Notes: generated by a model not told the origin, from the sequence alone. DNA of 64,000 nucleotides from Stramonita haemastoma (GCA_030674155.1 CM060320.1:13661020-13725019); one strand, 5' to 3'. Shown: positions 11,461 to 23,805, counted from the stretch's first letter. Program-made: numbers and translations.

Positions 11461-11705
11461 GTAATGTGTGGCTAGGTTATTGGAAATAGAATTAAAACAC
11501 TAGCAAAGAAAAGAGCAGGTGTTTTTACCTATGGTTTATTTTGAGGTTATTCCTTAGTTTATCTATAAGTTCTTTTGTCACTTGTGAGAAAGAGGTAGAA
11601 TATGTATGGCTAGAAAAATGGGAATTTAAAAAAATGCTAGCATATAAAAGAGTAAGTTTTTTTCCCATTTGTTTTATTTGGGGCTAATAATTATCTTCAT
11701 ACATC

Positions 11706-11870
11706 AATTCACGTTAAATCCTGTTCCGCTTTTCGTAAGAGTAGGCATCGTGTGCCGGTGGGAACAGATGACAATATTTACAAAAACTGCATACACACGG
11801 GACCGATGAAAAAAAGCACATGATTGCTATTCTGTTATCCTCGATATAAAAGAATAATAAATAAAAAATA
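11706..11870 (+). mobile_element. SINE family A 3' half
   Basis: GTTAAATCCTGTTCCGCTTT, CATACACACGGGACCGATG and CCTCGATATAAAAGAATAAT tail. The head is missing. Confidence 0.8.
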
Positions 11871-12645
11871 AAAATTCAACTTGGGTTCTTTTGGAACATA
11901 TGCAATATTTCAAAAAATACAGAAGGCTAGAAATAAGTTGAAAAATTGTAACAGTGGGAAATATAAGAAATAACCATACCTTTTGGCTTGTTCCCTTCAT
12001 TTATTTACTTAATTTTGGTTCTTTTGAAAACACACACAGCCTATTTGAAAACAAAGGCAGGCTGCCGGAAACCACTGAGCTGATTCCAGAACTGGAAAAA
12101 TGTCATAAAAATCCATTCAGCGAAGCAACAGAAACAAGCATGGCTTGTTGATAGGACGTGTGATTTGTGATTTAAAGAAAACCCCAAACCCTTGTGTCAG
12201 AAGCTAAGTACCATTGTGTCTATGTGCCATTGTGTCCAAATGCCTGCATGCAGACAGGCAGACAAGCCAGCCGACTGACAGCCCTTTCCCAGTTACTAAT
12301 GTTAATTGCTAACACTAACCTTTACACTAACCTTTATTTCTTAACTGGCCCCACATGTGGATACAAAGGCAGGTGGATATAATGATAAGATGTGACACAG
12401 AAACAAACGTTTTTTGCTTCTTGCGTTGTAAGTTGTGCAGGAGTATGGAGGCCATTTTATAGGGAAAGGATGTTAGACAGAAGAGGCGGAATGGATAGCT
12501 GTATGTGGGAAGGGGCATAAGAGAAGTTATAGCTAAGTCACCTGCGTGAGTGAGAGCAAGAATAAGGAATGGGCAAACATGTTGGGTTTTTTGTAAGAGA
12601 GGAGGGCGAGTGTTATAGCAAAATAGATGATGTGAGTAGATTTGA
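11871..12645. other. Spacer without recognised gene
   Basis: AT-rich DNA with scattered short open frames (for example 11954-12151, +). None has a recognisable domain or splice context. Confidence 0.55.
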
Positions 12646-12745
12646 ACCACCACACACACACACCCCACATGCACGCACGCACACATACATGCACGCACAT
12701 GCATGCGCACACACACATCACGCACACGCACGCACGCACACGCAT

Positions 12746-12799
<54 letters not shown>
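12646..12799. repeat. (CA)n / (GCAC)n compound microsatellite
   Basis: CACGCACGCACA and CATGCA variants pass into about 60 bp of pure (CA)n. Confidence 0.95.
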
Positions 12800-12997
12800 C
12801 AGAGTGATATACATATGACACATAATAATGATTCTATTTCGGTTGAGAATAAATGATAGAATTAGCATGCGTAGGCTACAAATGTAAAACTACATGAATG
12901 TCTTAAAAATCTCCTTGAAAAGTCTTTGAATTTTATTCTGAGAGGTCTATAAGAACCCTTCGCATATCTAATGGAGGAAAAGTCTTCATGCGTATGC

Positions 12998-13175
12998 TCA
13001 CAGAGCATCATGCGCACACGTTAAATCCTGTTCTGCTTTTCATGAGAGTAGGCCATTGTGTGCTGGTGGAAACAGATGACATTTACAAAACTGCATACAC
13101 ACGGGAACTGGATGTAAAAAAGAATATGATTGCTTATTCCATTATCCTCAATATAAAAGAATAAATAAGTAAATC
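12998..13175 (+). mobile_element. SINE family A 3' half
   Basis: CACACGTTAAATCCTGTTCT, GAGAGTAGGCCATTGTGTGC, CATACACACGGGAACTGGAT and a CCTCAATATAAAAGAATAAA tail. The head is absent. Confidence 0.82.
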
Positions 13176-13561
13176 AAAAAAATCACAGTCCCACACATTT
13201 TGAAAGACTTCCTGCTCAGTAGATATTTCCACAAATGATAGGTTTTTCATTTAATGAGAAGGTTTGTCTATATATATATATATTTTTTTTTTGTTAAAAC
13301 CTTCAGCTTTAGGGGGCTGTGCCCCCCCCCCCCCCCTTTTTAAAATTTTTTTTTTTAGGAGAGAAAGGGTCACATCTCTCCCTTTAAAATCCTCCACTCA
13401 CTTTAAAAGGTTGTTTGCTTTACTCTGTTATTCATGTAGTGTGTATTTCAGGTATTTGCTTAAGTCTAACATATCATTGTTTGCAATAATTACTTGATAT
13501 ATTTATGTATATGCTGGCTATGGTTAAAAAAAATTTTCAGGATTGATTTTTTTCTTTAATC

Positions 13562-13895
13562 ATCCCTAGACCATGTGACAGGGCTGTGCTTTACGCTTAG
13601 TATCATTATGTATCCTAGCTCAACTGGGACCAAGTGATACAGACACCTGTAGTTTTGGTCAAGTAATTTGAGCAGCTCTTGCAAACTCACATCTGTAAAG
13701 GGGATAAAGCTCAACTGTGTGGTTCTTATCTTACCAATTAGTTCACAGACACAGTCACTCTGGGTAGGGACCGGCCAGAGTCTGAAAATCCCTATGACTC
13801 TTATTGGATTCGAATGTGTGACTTCCATTCCATAAACCAAGGCGCTAACCAATGTGCCAAAGCAGCTGGTGAATGGCTTCAGTTTTGACATGTGG
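13562..13895 (-). mobile_element. SINE family E, tRNA-headed copy
   Basis: Read on the minus strand, a tRNA-like head shows an A-box-like TTGGTTAGCGCCTTGG and a B-box-like CATTCGAATCC. The body ends ACTTGACCAAAACTACAGGT GTCTGTATC. A second partial copy is at 43093-43197. The 111-codon open frame over this copy is accidental. Confidence 0.68.
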
Positions 13896-13904
13896 GATGG
13901 AATT

Positions 13905-14575
13905 CATTGGACTATTTTGGATTGCTTTTTTTTAATGTGTAGGAATAGTGCTGATGGAATACTTAAGATTGCCTCAGTTTTGCTGTGTGGGGGCAAGATT
14001 GAGTATTTTGGATGGTTTTAGACTTTGCATGTAGGAATGCCACTGATGGAGTATTTTGGATGGCTTTAGTTTTGGGTGTTTGGAAATAGTGCATATGAAG
14101 TATTGTGGATGGCTTTGATTTTTAGCATGTAGGAATTGCACATTTGGAGTATGCTGTATTGTGGATGGATTTAGTTTTAGGCATGTGGGAATAGCACAGA
14201 TGGAGTATTGTGGATGGCTTTGATTTTTTGGCATGTGGGAAAGCACAGATGGAGTATTGTGGATGGCTTTGATTTTTTGGCATGTGGGAATAGCACAGAT
14301 GGAGTATTGTGGATGGCTTTGATTTTTTGGCATGTGGGAATAGCAGATGAGTATTGTGGATGTTGATTTTGGCATTGGAACAGATGGTTGTGAGCTTGTT
14401 TTTGGCATGTGGGAATAGCACAGATGGAGTATTGTGGATGGCTTTGATTTTTTGGCATGTGGGAATAGCACAGATGGAGTATTGTGGATGGCTTTGATTT
14501 TTTGGCATGTGGGAATAGCACAGATGGAGTATTGTGGATGGCCTCAGCTTCTGCTCTGCAGGTGGGAGCGAGGTG
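13905..14575. repeat. About 59-bp minisatellite, about 10 copies
   Basis: The unit resembles GTATTGTGGATGGCTTTGAT, TTTTTGGCATGTGGGAATAG and a CACAGATGGA end. The left copies are diverged. The three to four right copies (14210-14540) are nearly identical, with one deleted unit near 14340-14400. Confidence 0.93.
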
Positions 14576-15842
14576 ATGGAGCAGAATCACTTTTGATAGC
14601 GTTTCCTGGGATACTGCTGTTCCTGAGTGAAGCCGACTACTTTTGTTCTGAAAGGATCACCACTTTGTTAGAGCACACAGTGTGACAGGATGCTGCTCAA
14701 TCCTTGGCTCTGATTCACATTGTCATGATGTAGATTTTCCCTCACATGGTGTCCACCCTGATATACCCCTTGTTGGGGATTGGTAGGTGAGCAGAACATG
14801 GCCTCTGTGAGGGTGGGGCTTGGGACATCAGTATCCTGTCTGGTTTTTTGTTTGTTTGTTGTTGTTTTTTTATTTTTTTGTTTTTTTTTTTACTAATGAT
14901 GAGAATGAACTCATATCTAAGGAATGAACTCATATCTGAAGCATAATCATCTTCACTTTCACTCTTGTCTGCTCAGGAGACAGCTCTGATGCAGATGGCT
15001 TGGCTATAAAAGCCATGATTATTTAGCTCGCTAAATTTAAAGCCATTAGAGAATGACTATTTATCACAACCATTAGCCTTGCCAGGTGTGAAACTAAGGC
15101 TATTGGAAGTGTGAGTAGTATTACATCATGACTTCAACACTGTGTCATCACTTTCAACAGGTTACTTGCAATTTGTATCAGCCCCTCCCTACTGAAATAA
15201 AGAATCATTTCATTTCAGCCTGCCCCCCCCCCCCCCCCCCCTTCACCAGCTCCAATTGGACTCTTTCCATTGTTAGTGAAAAAGTCAGCCCCCCCCCCCC
15301 CCCCATCCCACCCCTGTCTTTAAGAACAAAAGTGTTAAAAATTTTTTTTTTTTTTAAAAAAGGCCATTCCACATCCCTCACTTTATTTTTGGTTTTACTG
15401 CTGAAATATTAATTTTTCAACTACTATTTTATCATAACCATCTCTTCCCCCCTCCCCCCTTACAACCCAAATCCCCTGAAAGCCATGTTGTTCCCATCCC
15501 TAAGGAGGGAATTAGGGCATGTACATGTAGTTGCTTGTTTATTAGTGAGGTGTGCGTGTGCTTGAGTGTGTTTTGAACATCATTCAGTCATTCGCTTTCT
15601 ACTGTCTGTCGCACTCTGTCACAGCCACTCTTCAAAATACAACCATCTACAATACTGTATCAACATAACACTAGTTGAGTTAAAAATACTTAAATCATCT
15701 CATGAAAGGCAATTACAACACTGACAGCCACACAATTGATGGGAACCATAATAATGGAAAAAAAAAGAAGAAAGCAATGTTGGGTATTGTTAAAACACTT
15801 AATTGACCATCCCAGTGGTGACGGAGGCCAAACTCTTACTGA
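14576..15842. other. Spacer with poly-C tracts, no recognised gene
   Basis: AT-rich DNA with C runs near 15224-15241 and 15289-15304 and poly-T near 14870 and 15340. Nothing coding is recognised. Confidence 0.55.
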
Positions 15843-17518
15843 TTATTTTTGACCAAAGACTGGATTCCAGAAGTTAGATCCAACACCTGAGAACATCATG
15901 TCAGAAAGCCCTGAACCTCCTGCGAGTGACTGCCCATACTGACTGGGGAGGGAATTGAAGAACACTGCTGCATATCTACAGGGTGTCAATGTGACCTTAA
16001 CTGGACTATGGTCATCAGGTTTATGGATTGGCAAGGCCTTCTCACCTTAAATTTCTGAACTCCATCCACCACCAGGTGTGGGAACATTCTGAACAATACC
16101 TGTATATAGTCTGTATGCAGAAGTGGGAGAGCCTTCTGAAGAACTGCTGTCTGAAGTTTAATCTGAACAATTACATGAAACTGTATTTGGAGTACAACAA
16201 CCCTGCTTACTATTGTATTCTCACCCCCCCCCCCTTCCCCCTGGTTTCAGGCCAAGTTCGAGAAATCTCCCTCTGCCACCCCATCCTCTGGGGATTTGGG
16301 TGCCATCTGCGACTTCCCCAAGCTCCCTGAGACACCTATGTAGATAGTGGAAACCTGGCTTGTCCATTTCGATCTTGTTGCTCATGAGAATGTCACCAGT
16401 TCGATGATTTACGAGGTCTTTTTCCAAGAACTATGTATGTCTTATCCATCCTACACAAGTATTTTCACAGACGGATCCAAGTCTAAGGAAGGGGTGGCCT
16501 GCACCGCCTATTATCCCACCATCCAGGTAGGCCTATAGGCTCTTTTTGAGCACCTGCCTCTAGATGCCACTATGTACACGGCCGAACTTGGCGCTCTTGT
16601 CTTGTCCCTAAAACTGATTGAGCAATCGGGAAAGAAATGCTTCTTGGTTTGTGCGAGTTGGCTCTCGGCTCTGGAGGCTATCAAGTCTAGGAACATACAG
16701 CACCCAAGCTCCAGTTCTACAAACTGGATACTTAAGATGGGATGGGTGTAATGTTTTGGAATGGATCCCGGACATGTGGGCATTCGGGGCAACGAAACGG
16801 TTGACCGACTTGCCAGGTATGCCACGGAGAAGGTGGTTTCTGGGTCTACAGTACTCGACACAGATCTGAAACCCAAAGCGAAAAACGTGCAATCTCTCTG
16901 GCAAGAGGAATGGAACACTCAGACAATAAACTTTTTCAGATGCGCCCTAACCTGAAAGTTTTCCCTCTGTGTGTCAAAAATAGGAGGGAAGCAACAGTGC
17001 TCACAAGGATACACACGGGTCACTCTCATATCACGTACATTTGTGGAAAGGCGAGGGAACCTCATGGTGTGCAACTTGTGATGTGCGGGTAACCATGAAG
17101 CATCTGCATCTGGGGTGTCGAGATGTCCAGGATATTAGGCACAAGCCTTTTTACTACAGACTGCCAGTCCCCAAAGATAAGGTTTCGGGATGTTCCACCA
17201 GACACCATTTTTAACTTTGCCTTTTCCATCTGATATGAGTGAAAGGGTAGTAGTCCGTCGCTAAGAACAAGGTTTTTGAGGAATCTGGTTTTGGTTTTAT
17301 CTCATTTTATGTGCGATTGATGTGGTTTTTCCCACAATGGGTGCCTGCCCTGGGTTGACCTGTTGTCGATATAAGAACGACAGTAAAGTTGATTTTATAA
17401 CTCCGTTTTAATCTGTATATAGTTGCAGTTTTATTCTGAGATTTTAATTTTACAAGGTGACAGCCCTGATATGGCCTATGTGGTCGGCGGGCTATAAACA
17501 ACATGATAGGATTGGATT
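15843..17518 (+). mobile_element. LINE copy B, reverse transcriptase end through RNase H, decayed
   Basis: Translating the plus strand with several frame breaks gives LNLLRVTAHTDW and ARPSHLKFLNSIHHQ (reverse-transcriptase C-terminal region). An RNase H domain follows with SIFTDGSKSKEG (first catalytic Asp), a YTAELGALVLSLKL-like segment (Glu) and GHVGIRGNETVDRLA (HxGxxGNExaD). The C-terminal VLTRIHTGHSHITYI matches the RLRTGHN block of LINE copy A. The end GGCTATAAACAACATGATAG passes into GGATTGGATT, as in copy A. Stops and frameshifts make it non-functional. Confidence 0.82.
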
Positions 17519-17519
17519 A

Positions 17520-17876
17520 GTGTAACACACTACAACCGCCAACCTATAACTACATGTAACACAATACACCTCCAACCCATAACTACGCCAACCTATAACC
17601 ACATGTAACACTACAACTGCCAACCTGTAACTATGTGTAACACACTACAACTGCTAATCCAAACCAGTAATGCTACAACTGCCAACCCAAAATGTGTAAT
17701 GCACAACAATCAACTGAGTGAAACAAAATGTATGAACACACTACAACCACATACCCGAAACAATGTGTACTCATTACAACCACCAACCCGAAACAATGTG
17801 TACTCATTACAACCACCAACCCGAAACAATGTGTACTCATTACAACCACCAACCCGAAACAATGCACAGCACACTT
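17520..17876. repeat. About 33-bp minisatellite (CCAACCCGAAACAATG)
   Basis: Diverged units on the left (ACACTACAACCGCCAACCTA) pass into four near-identical 33-bp units, CATTACAACCACCAACCCGA AACAATGTGTACT, at about 17740-17870. Confidence 0.93.
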
Positions 17877-17879
17877 CAT

Positions 17880-18075
17880 TTATAAACCTAGTTCCCATGT
17901 GCAAACGCTTGCAGAACATCTTGTGCACACCTTAAAACCTGTTCCGCTTTTCAGAAGAACAGGTCAATGTGTGCCAGTGGGAACAGATGCCAAAATTTAC
18001 GGAACTGCATGCACACTGGGACTTGATGTGGGAAAGAAACCGAGTGCTTGTTCCATTATCCTCAAAATTTTAAAA
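17880..18075 (+). mobile_element. SINE family A 3' half
   Basis: CCCATGTGCAAACGCTTGCA, AACCTGTTCCGCTTTTCAGA, ACTGCATGCACACTGGGACT and a TTCCATTATCCTCAAAATTT tail. Confidence 0.8.
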
Positions 18076-19080
18076 AGTCATTGTGACATTTAAAATTTTT
18101 TTATATATTGGTTTCTTATATAGAAGTACATTTTCTCATAACCATGAAAATAGCAAAGAAAGAAGAGGAAAAGAAGGCACCTGTCACAAAAGAATGCATA
18201 CTAATAAAAAGATTAAGTTATTTTATTTCAATAAACTGTTCCTCTTCCAAGTACATTATTCTTGTTGTAAGAAGACATTTTTTAAAAAAAGATAGTGATA
18301 AGTGTATGCTTCTAAACAGCAATACAGTGGGGTGATGTGACACTGTGTCTTCCTTTTTTCCTGGTAGAACACCTTGCAGATCCCGGCAAAAATTCAAAAT
18401 GCTGAGAGTTTATTTGAGAAAATCTTAGGTTTCCGTGTCCACGTACACACAGGCATATGCGGTGTAGGCTACATGCGTAGCATTTTGTTGAGTCCTAGGC
18501 TTACTTACTACTTCTTTGAGAGCTGTTATAATTAATTGACTTGCTAATTTCGTCATACTGCTGCAACACTTGAAGAACCTCAAGTTATTTGAAAATGCTA
18601 AGCAACGCAATGAGTCCAAAATGTTGGCATATATTTCGGAATCTAATCTAAATCTAAAAGTAATTATCTTGTGTCTTTTGCTTATGATTCGTATCAATAT
18701 GCCTGTCAGTATTATCATTGCCCTTCACAGGATGATTAAAGTGTTTTTGACTTGACTAAAAAATATCAATTGCTTCAAACCACAAACACAGGAAAACTCA
18801 TGGAAAAGAATTCTAAATCATTAATTTTTGTTGAGCAGGTTTTCGAAAAGGCAGATCATCTGATCAAACGCCGTACTCAGATTAAATATCGATCTTCCTG
18901 TAGGAAAAAAGGGCTTGTCACATTTTTTTTTTTAGCAGTTGACTATACACAATAATATGATCCACAACAGCAAAGTGCAGGGCTCTTCCACATGCACAGC
19001 ACACACAAGAGAACGCATACACAAACACGAGCGCTCCTACCCCCCCCCCCCCAAAAAAGGGCCGGATTGAGTCCCGTTCT
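18076..19080. other. AT-rich spacer without recognised gene
   Basis: Short open frames on both strands (about 18425-18755) have no recognised domain. A C run of about 14 lies near 19040. Confidence 0.5.
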
Positions 19081-19084
19081 GCCC

Positions 19085-19450
19085 CGACTTTGGAATATAA
19101 ATCTATGGTAACATTTTAAAGGGGTAACGCGCCCCCCCAGAAAGCAAAAAGTCCTGGAATGTGCGGTGGTTAGTACCCCGTTTGGGCCCCCAACGTTTTC
19201 CCCATCCATTAGACCCTGAGTGGTGGCCTGGGCACTAGTCTTTCGGATGAGACGGTAAACTGAGGTCCCGTGTGTGACCCTGGCAAAATTCTGTAGGAAA
19301 AAGCCAACTCTGATAGGGAAACAAATACAGTTGCATGCAGGAAAAAAGACAAAATGGATAGGCGCTGCACTTGTGGCGACGCGCTCTCCCTGGGAGAGCA
19401 GCCCGAATTTCACGCAGAGAAATCTGCTGTGACATAAAGTGGTACAAAAT
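19085..19450 (+). mobile_element. SINE family B (long molluscan type)
   Basis: GGGGTAACGCGCCC (A-box-like) is followed by an eroded B-box region, then CTGAGTGGTGGCCTGGGCAC, the core CGGATGAGACGGTAAACTGA, GGCAAAATTCTGTAGGAAAA, and the 3' body CGCGCTCTCCCTGGGAGAGC AGCCCGAATTTCACGC. I recall this body as a common gastropod/bivalve repeat. A minus-strand 156-codon frame over it is accidental. Confidence 0.78.
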
Positions 19451-19504
19451 TCACATCCACACTAAGTTGGGTTATCACATTGAATATTTAAATACTTAAG
19501 CCCA

Positions 19505-19700
19505 ACAGGAAGGATGGTTGCCCAGGATGGTTAAGACGCTCGCCAACAAAGGTTCTGGGTTCGTACCCAGCCTCGCCCTTTCTTACCCAGTTTGACGAAA
19601 AAATCGAACTGAATGTCAAGTCATTCGAATGAGACTAAAGCCGAGGCCCCGTGTGCGAACGCACGCAGAACATCTTGCGCACACTTAAACGTTCTTAAAG
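19505..19700 (+). mobile_element. SINE family C: distinct tRNA head joined to the shared core
   Basis: The head GATGGTTAAGACGCTCGCC (A-box-like) plus GGTTCTGGGTTCGTACCC (B-box) is a clear tRNA-like promoter. The core GAATGAGACTAAAGCCGAGG CCCCGTGTGCGAACGCACGC is then shared with family A. The pieces do not fold as a complete tRNA gene. Confidence 0.72.
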
Positions 19701-21550
19701 ATATCTTCAAGGATGACAAAATTATATAACAAACAAACAGCATGTCACACGTTTTTTTTCTTCTTGCACACAGGTGTGTTTAGACACCATCCCTGAGGAA
19801 AAATCGGGAGTTGGAGTCCCAGGGCGGCTCGGGGTCGTAGTATCGGTCATTGCCTTCCATGGATCGTTCCAGTGGCGTGGGGGGGGGGGGGGGGGGGGGG
19901 ATCTGCTGCATGGGTAACAGTTTGCTCTCCATACTTACCCGAGGCTTTGCGCTCTAAAGACTAGAAACGCAATCTCCATAGTCTTACGAGACTGATGGGT
20001 GCCTACTACATTACTACTAAACCAGAAAAATCCTAACCTCTTGAAAATTAACAGTAAACAAGTGTGGGCTCATAATGTAGCTGTTTAAAACATTGGCATA
20101 ATCCCTTGTACGTTCTAAGACTCCTTATGGCCAGTAAGCATTTTTCAGTGCTCCAAAGTCTTTTTTATAGAAAATGACAAGACTGAAGACTTCGATTAGC
20201 TTTGGGTGTACCTTTTCATGCATCATCCATAAAGAGATAGGCATTTTACCACGAGACAATTATCGCCAATTGACCGTGAGTAAATATATCTTCCGTTGTT
20301 CAAAACGAGAAACAAACGTGGAACATAGAAATTTGTAAAAGATCTGTTGTCAACTTCCCTAAAAGAGCACATACTATTTGTTCTGTTACCACAGCTAGAA
20401 CTTGTACTTCTCATTCATTTGGTAAGGCAGAAATATGCAAAATTAACGAAATCAGATGTTCTTGTCTTGCCTTAATGGGAGCTTCGGGTGCTGATTTTGA
20501 CAAATATATCTTCTTTAAACCCCCCCCCCCAAAAAAAAAATAAAAAAATAATAAAAAAACAACAAAAAACTAAAGACAATATTCTTGGGGCTTCGTGAAT
20601 AATAATCATATGCAAACTGCAATCCAGAACGACAATGAGGCGGGAGCAGCATTTGTCATCCCACCATTGAAAGTAGCAACAGTTCATGTTGGGAAAAATG
20701 TATTTTATCGCGATATATCTGCCTTTTGGTGGCTTTATATCATCTTTTATATTTTCCTAAGACTTTTCAGACGCTTTTCTGTGTTGATTCCTAGTCGGTT
20801 TTACTTGCTCTAAAAAATTTCAGTTCAAAAGTAAGACAAGATCTCTAAACTGAGATTAACATCTGATTATTTTCTGATGTTACCAGGCACCAGTGCTACC
20901 TTTTGCTGGATTCTTCGCATTGCGGTAACTACTCTAATGAAGAAGTTGGCAAAATAGCAAATTGTGGAGCTAGGCATACTAATAGGTCCTGCAACAGAAA
21001 TGTCCCCTATCCATTTATGAGGGCTATTGCATGTTACAAAATGTATGTTGAAAAACATTTTAAGAAGAAACTACAAGATATGGGTTATCATTGGAATGAT
21101 GATAGTAACCCATTTATTATCTTTTGATAAGATCGTATGAACCCACATGAATATAGAAATCTTGTATCTCTTATTGATAGGATTAAGCTCAATGCTTTTA
21201 GAACAAAATTTGCCCCCTAAAAGCAACATATATCCGTAGCAAAAATATTTCCACTGCTCTCATTCTTTTAGAATGTAGAGGTTTGAACAACTTTTTACCT
21301 GTTTTCACAGACATTTGCTTAGAGCAAATTCTGAGACATTCCGCCAATGAAAGAAATTGTAGTGTAATTAAGCCAAAGTCCTATTATGTTCTTATGGTAA
21401 AATTATTTTTACTAGTTATATGAATTGCAAAGTTATTTTTTAAGCTGCTATTTCTTTCTTTTCAACATTCTTCTTTTTATGGTTTAAATTTTTGTCTCAA
21501 AGTTGTTTAATGGGATAATTAGCTATGTACTCACCCCAACCCACTTACCC

Positions 21551-21581
<31 letters not shown>

Positions 21582-21839
21582 ACACCAACCACACACACAC
21601 ACACACACTTAGGACTACCGCCAACAATTTCCCGTCTGATATCACTAATTAGTAAGGACATTAAAAGTGAAAAACTAGCCTAATACCACAACACAACACA
21701 CACACACACACACACACACCATGCACAGGTGCGCGTGCACTTGACCAATAGGTTTTATGATAAGGGAAATATATGCCTTAAATTTTAAGTGAAATTATAT
21801 AACTAAATATAAAAGATTATCTGCTCTGAGTGAGATAGT
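19701..21839. other. Spacer; one unrecognised 74-codon ORF
   Basis: Poly-G (19880-19900) and poly-C/(CA)n tracts (21551-21612, 21697-21720) are present. The frame 20903-21127 (+) is not simple sequence (Cys/His/Asn-rich, for example NRSCNRNVPYPFMRAIACYK) and is followed in another frame by a coding-like stretch. I do not recognise it. A degenerate transposon ORF is the simplest guess. Confidence 0.4.
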
Positions 21840-21968
21840 TAGACTACAACTGCGTCACCACGGACGACAGTTCAACCGGAAGCAGTGTATGTATCACAGC
21901 GGGAAATATGGCCGCGATGAGAAAAATAACCTGAGACTGTTTTTTTCTTCATTAATTTCTTATATGCA
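21840..21968 (+). promoter_or_regulatory. ANAPC1: Candidate ANAPC1 promoter and non-coding first exon
   Basis: Within about 50 bp lie an ETS-like CAACCGGAAG and a YY1-like AAATATGGCCGCG, a pairing seen near housekeeping-gene starts. A consensus donor CA|GTAAGT follows at 21969, suggesting a short first exon spliced to the acceptor at 25856. An 8-codon ORF (ATG 21908 to TGA 21932) would be an upstream ORF. It is in frame with the main start but closed by the TGA and by a TAA at about 21950. The transcription start is not determined and no TATA box is seen. Confidence 0.5.
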
Positions 21969-22486
21969 GTAAGTTTGATTTTTGTTTATCTTGCTCGGCA
22001 GCAAAATTCATTGTCAGTGTGATATGATATGATGGGTGTGATTGTGTCTTCTGCATATTACAAAACGATCGTAATCACAGATCGCCGATCTTTTGGCAAA
22101 ACACGGTGATAATTTAGGCTAGCTAAATTGTCGTCTGCTTTGGCACCTCGACCAACTGCACGCTTTCCTTTTCTTTGTCACACGACATCAGCTTTTTGAA
22201 TTTTGAAGAGTCTTCAATCAGTTGGACTAGCCTACCTAAAAACTTGTAGGCCTAGCGTATGGTACGTAGATCAATGTTCATGTCTTTCTAGTTTTATGGT
22301 GCTGTTACAGTGTTACTTAGCATGGTTAGGGGAGCTTAGATTTCGCAAAGTTTTAAATGTCAGCAGTCGGCCATCATTAGTATTAATTCTGTTGATCTCT
22401 CTTCTGTTTTACAATTCGATCAGTTAACTATTCATAAATCTAATAATCAAGAACCTGTTGTTAACACACTCCCAACAACACAGGCA

Positions 22487-22488
<2 letters not shown>

Positions 22489-22558
<70 letters not shown>

Positions 22559-22586
22559 GACACATACACACACACACACACACACA

Positions 22587-22617
<31 letters not shown>

Positions 22618-22676
22618 CACACACATGTACACACACACACACACATGTACACACACACTCATGACACACACACACA
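22489..22676. repeat. (CA)n compound array in intron 1
   Basis: Long (CA)n interrupted by GTGACACAT, AACAC and repeated ATGTACAC units. Confidence 0.96.
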
Positions 22677-23365
22677 TGTATGTGAAATTGGTTTATGAAT
22701 CATCAGACATACTGTCTGTGCAACAAAAACAAACTCCCTTCACTTGTTTTCAAACATTATCGAAAAAGGTCTGCATTATTCTGCATACATTACACATATG
22801 ATTATCACTTAGTGAAGTTAGTCTTTTCATTAAAATTTTTTTATTTGAAATTGATTTGTTATGTCTTCCACTAAGGCACCATAATATATGATTGAATCAT
22901 AAATTGATGCTTTAAATTTACCAAAATATATCACTGTGTCTGCAGTATACATAAATATCAGTGTCAGCTTTTATTTGTTCTGACTTCTGTTGCCAGATGA
23001 TTCAAATGTTCTTTCTAAAAGATTAAATCTTACCAAAGAAGTTTTACGCACAGTGTTTATTTTTTGTGAATGAAGACAACTTTGATGCCGTAACTTTTCA
23101 TGATAATGATCTTTTTGATATTGCAGAATCATTTGAACATAGCCTTATTAAGCTATTTGCTCATGTCTTCAGCTGAAATCTGATTAAACCTTAAATCTGA
23201 GTGTGATAAATTGATAGCGAGATAGGAGATGAGTTTCATTGTTTGTTCAAATTATATAAATTTGAAACAAATTTATCCCAAACATTATAATCATAAAAAT
23301 CCAAATGTTATCAAGTTCCATGAACTGCTTAATTCTACGAGGAAATCGTTGCTTATTAAAGTTAC

Positions 23366-23459
23366 ACAGTTTCTCTAAGAAATGATGAAAAACCACTGAT
23401 TTATATATATATATATATTATATAATCTGTGGTTTTTCATCATTTCTTAGAGAAACTGT
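23366..23459. repeat. Perfect 31-bp inverted repeat with AT loop
   Basis: The left arm 23366-23396 (ACAGTTTCTCTAAGAAATGA...) and right arm 23429-23459 are exact reverse complements. They are separated by 32 bp of (TA)-rich loop. It can form a strong hairpin in RNA or a cruciform in DNA. Confidence 0.97.
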
Positions 23460-23697
23460 ATATAATTATAAGTCTAACCAAGTTTTTTATACCATCAATG
23501 AGAGGCATCCTTTGCGCATTCGTCGCATAAGTCGTATTTCTCTATCTCTTACCACCTCTTCACAACGACCCTTTCTTCAGGGTAGTAGTAGTCTGAGTCT
23601 TCTTATATGTTTTTTCATAAATCAAATGATACTAGTGCAAATTGTTTCATGCTATAGTATAGATAATTTCATTCCCCTGTTGGTACAGACTGACGGC

Positions 23698-23805
23698 TTG
23701 TGTGTGTGTGTGTACCTGTGTGTGTGTGTACCTGTGTGTGTGAGTGTCCCTGCTCTTTTGGGTGCATGCGTGTGTGTGTGTGTTGTGTGTGTGTGTGTGC
23801 ACTTA
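23698..23805. repeat. (GT)n-rich interrupted tract
   Basis: GTGTGTGTACCTGTGTGT units repeat twice, then a (GT)n block. Confidence 0.9.

Noticed and set aside
13556..13891. 111-codon minus-strand ORF
   Set aside because: It coincides with the tRNA-headed SINE E copy, and a related copy at 43.1 kb is not open.
18943..19413. 156-codon minus-strand ORF
   Set aside because: It runs antisense over the SINE B copy and has no protein-like features.
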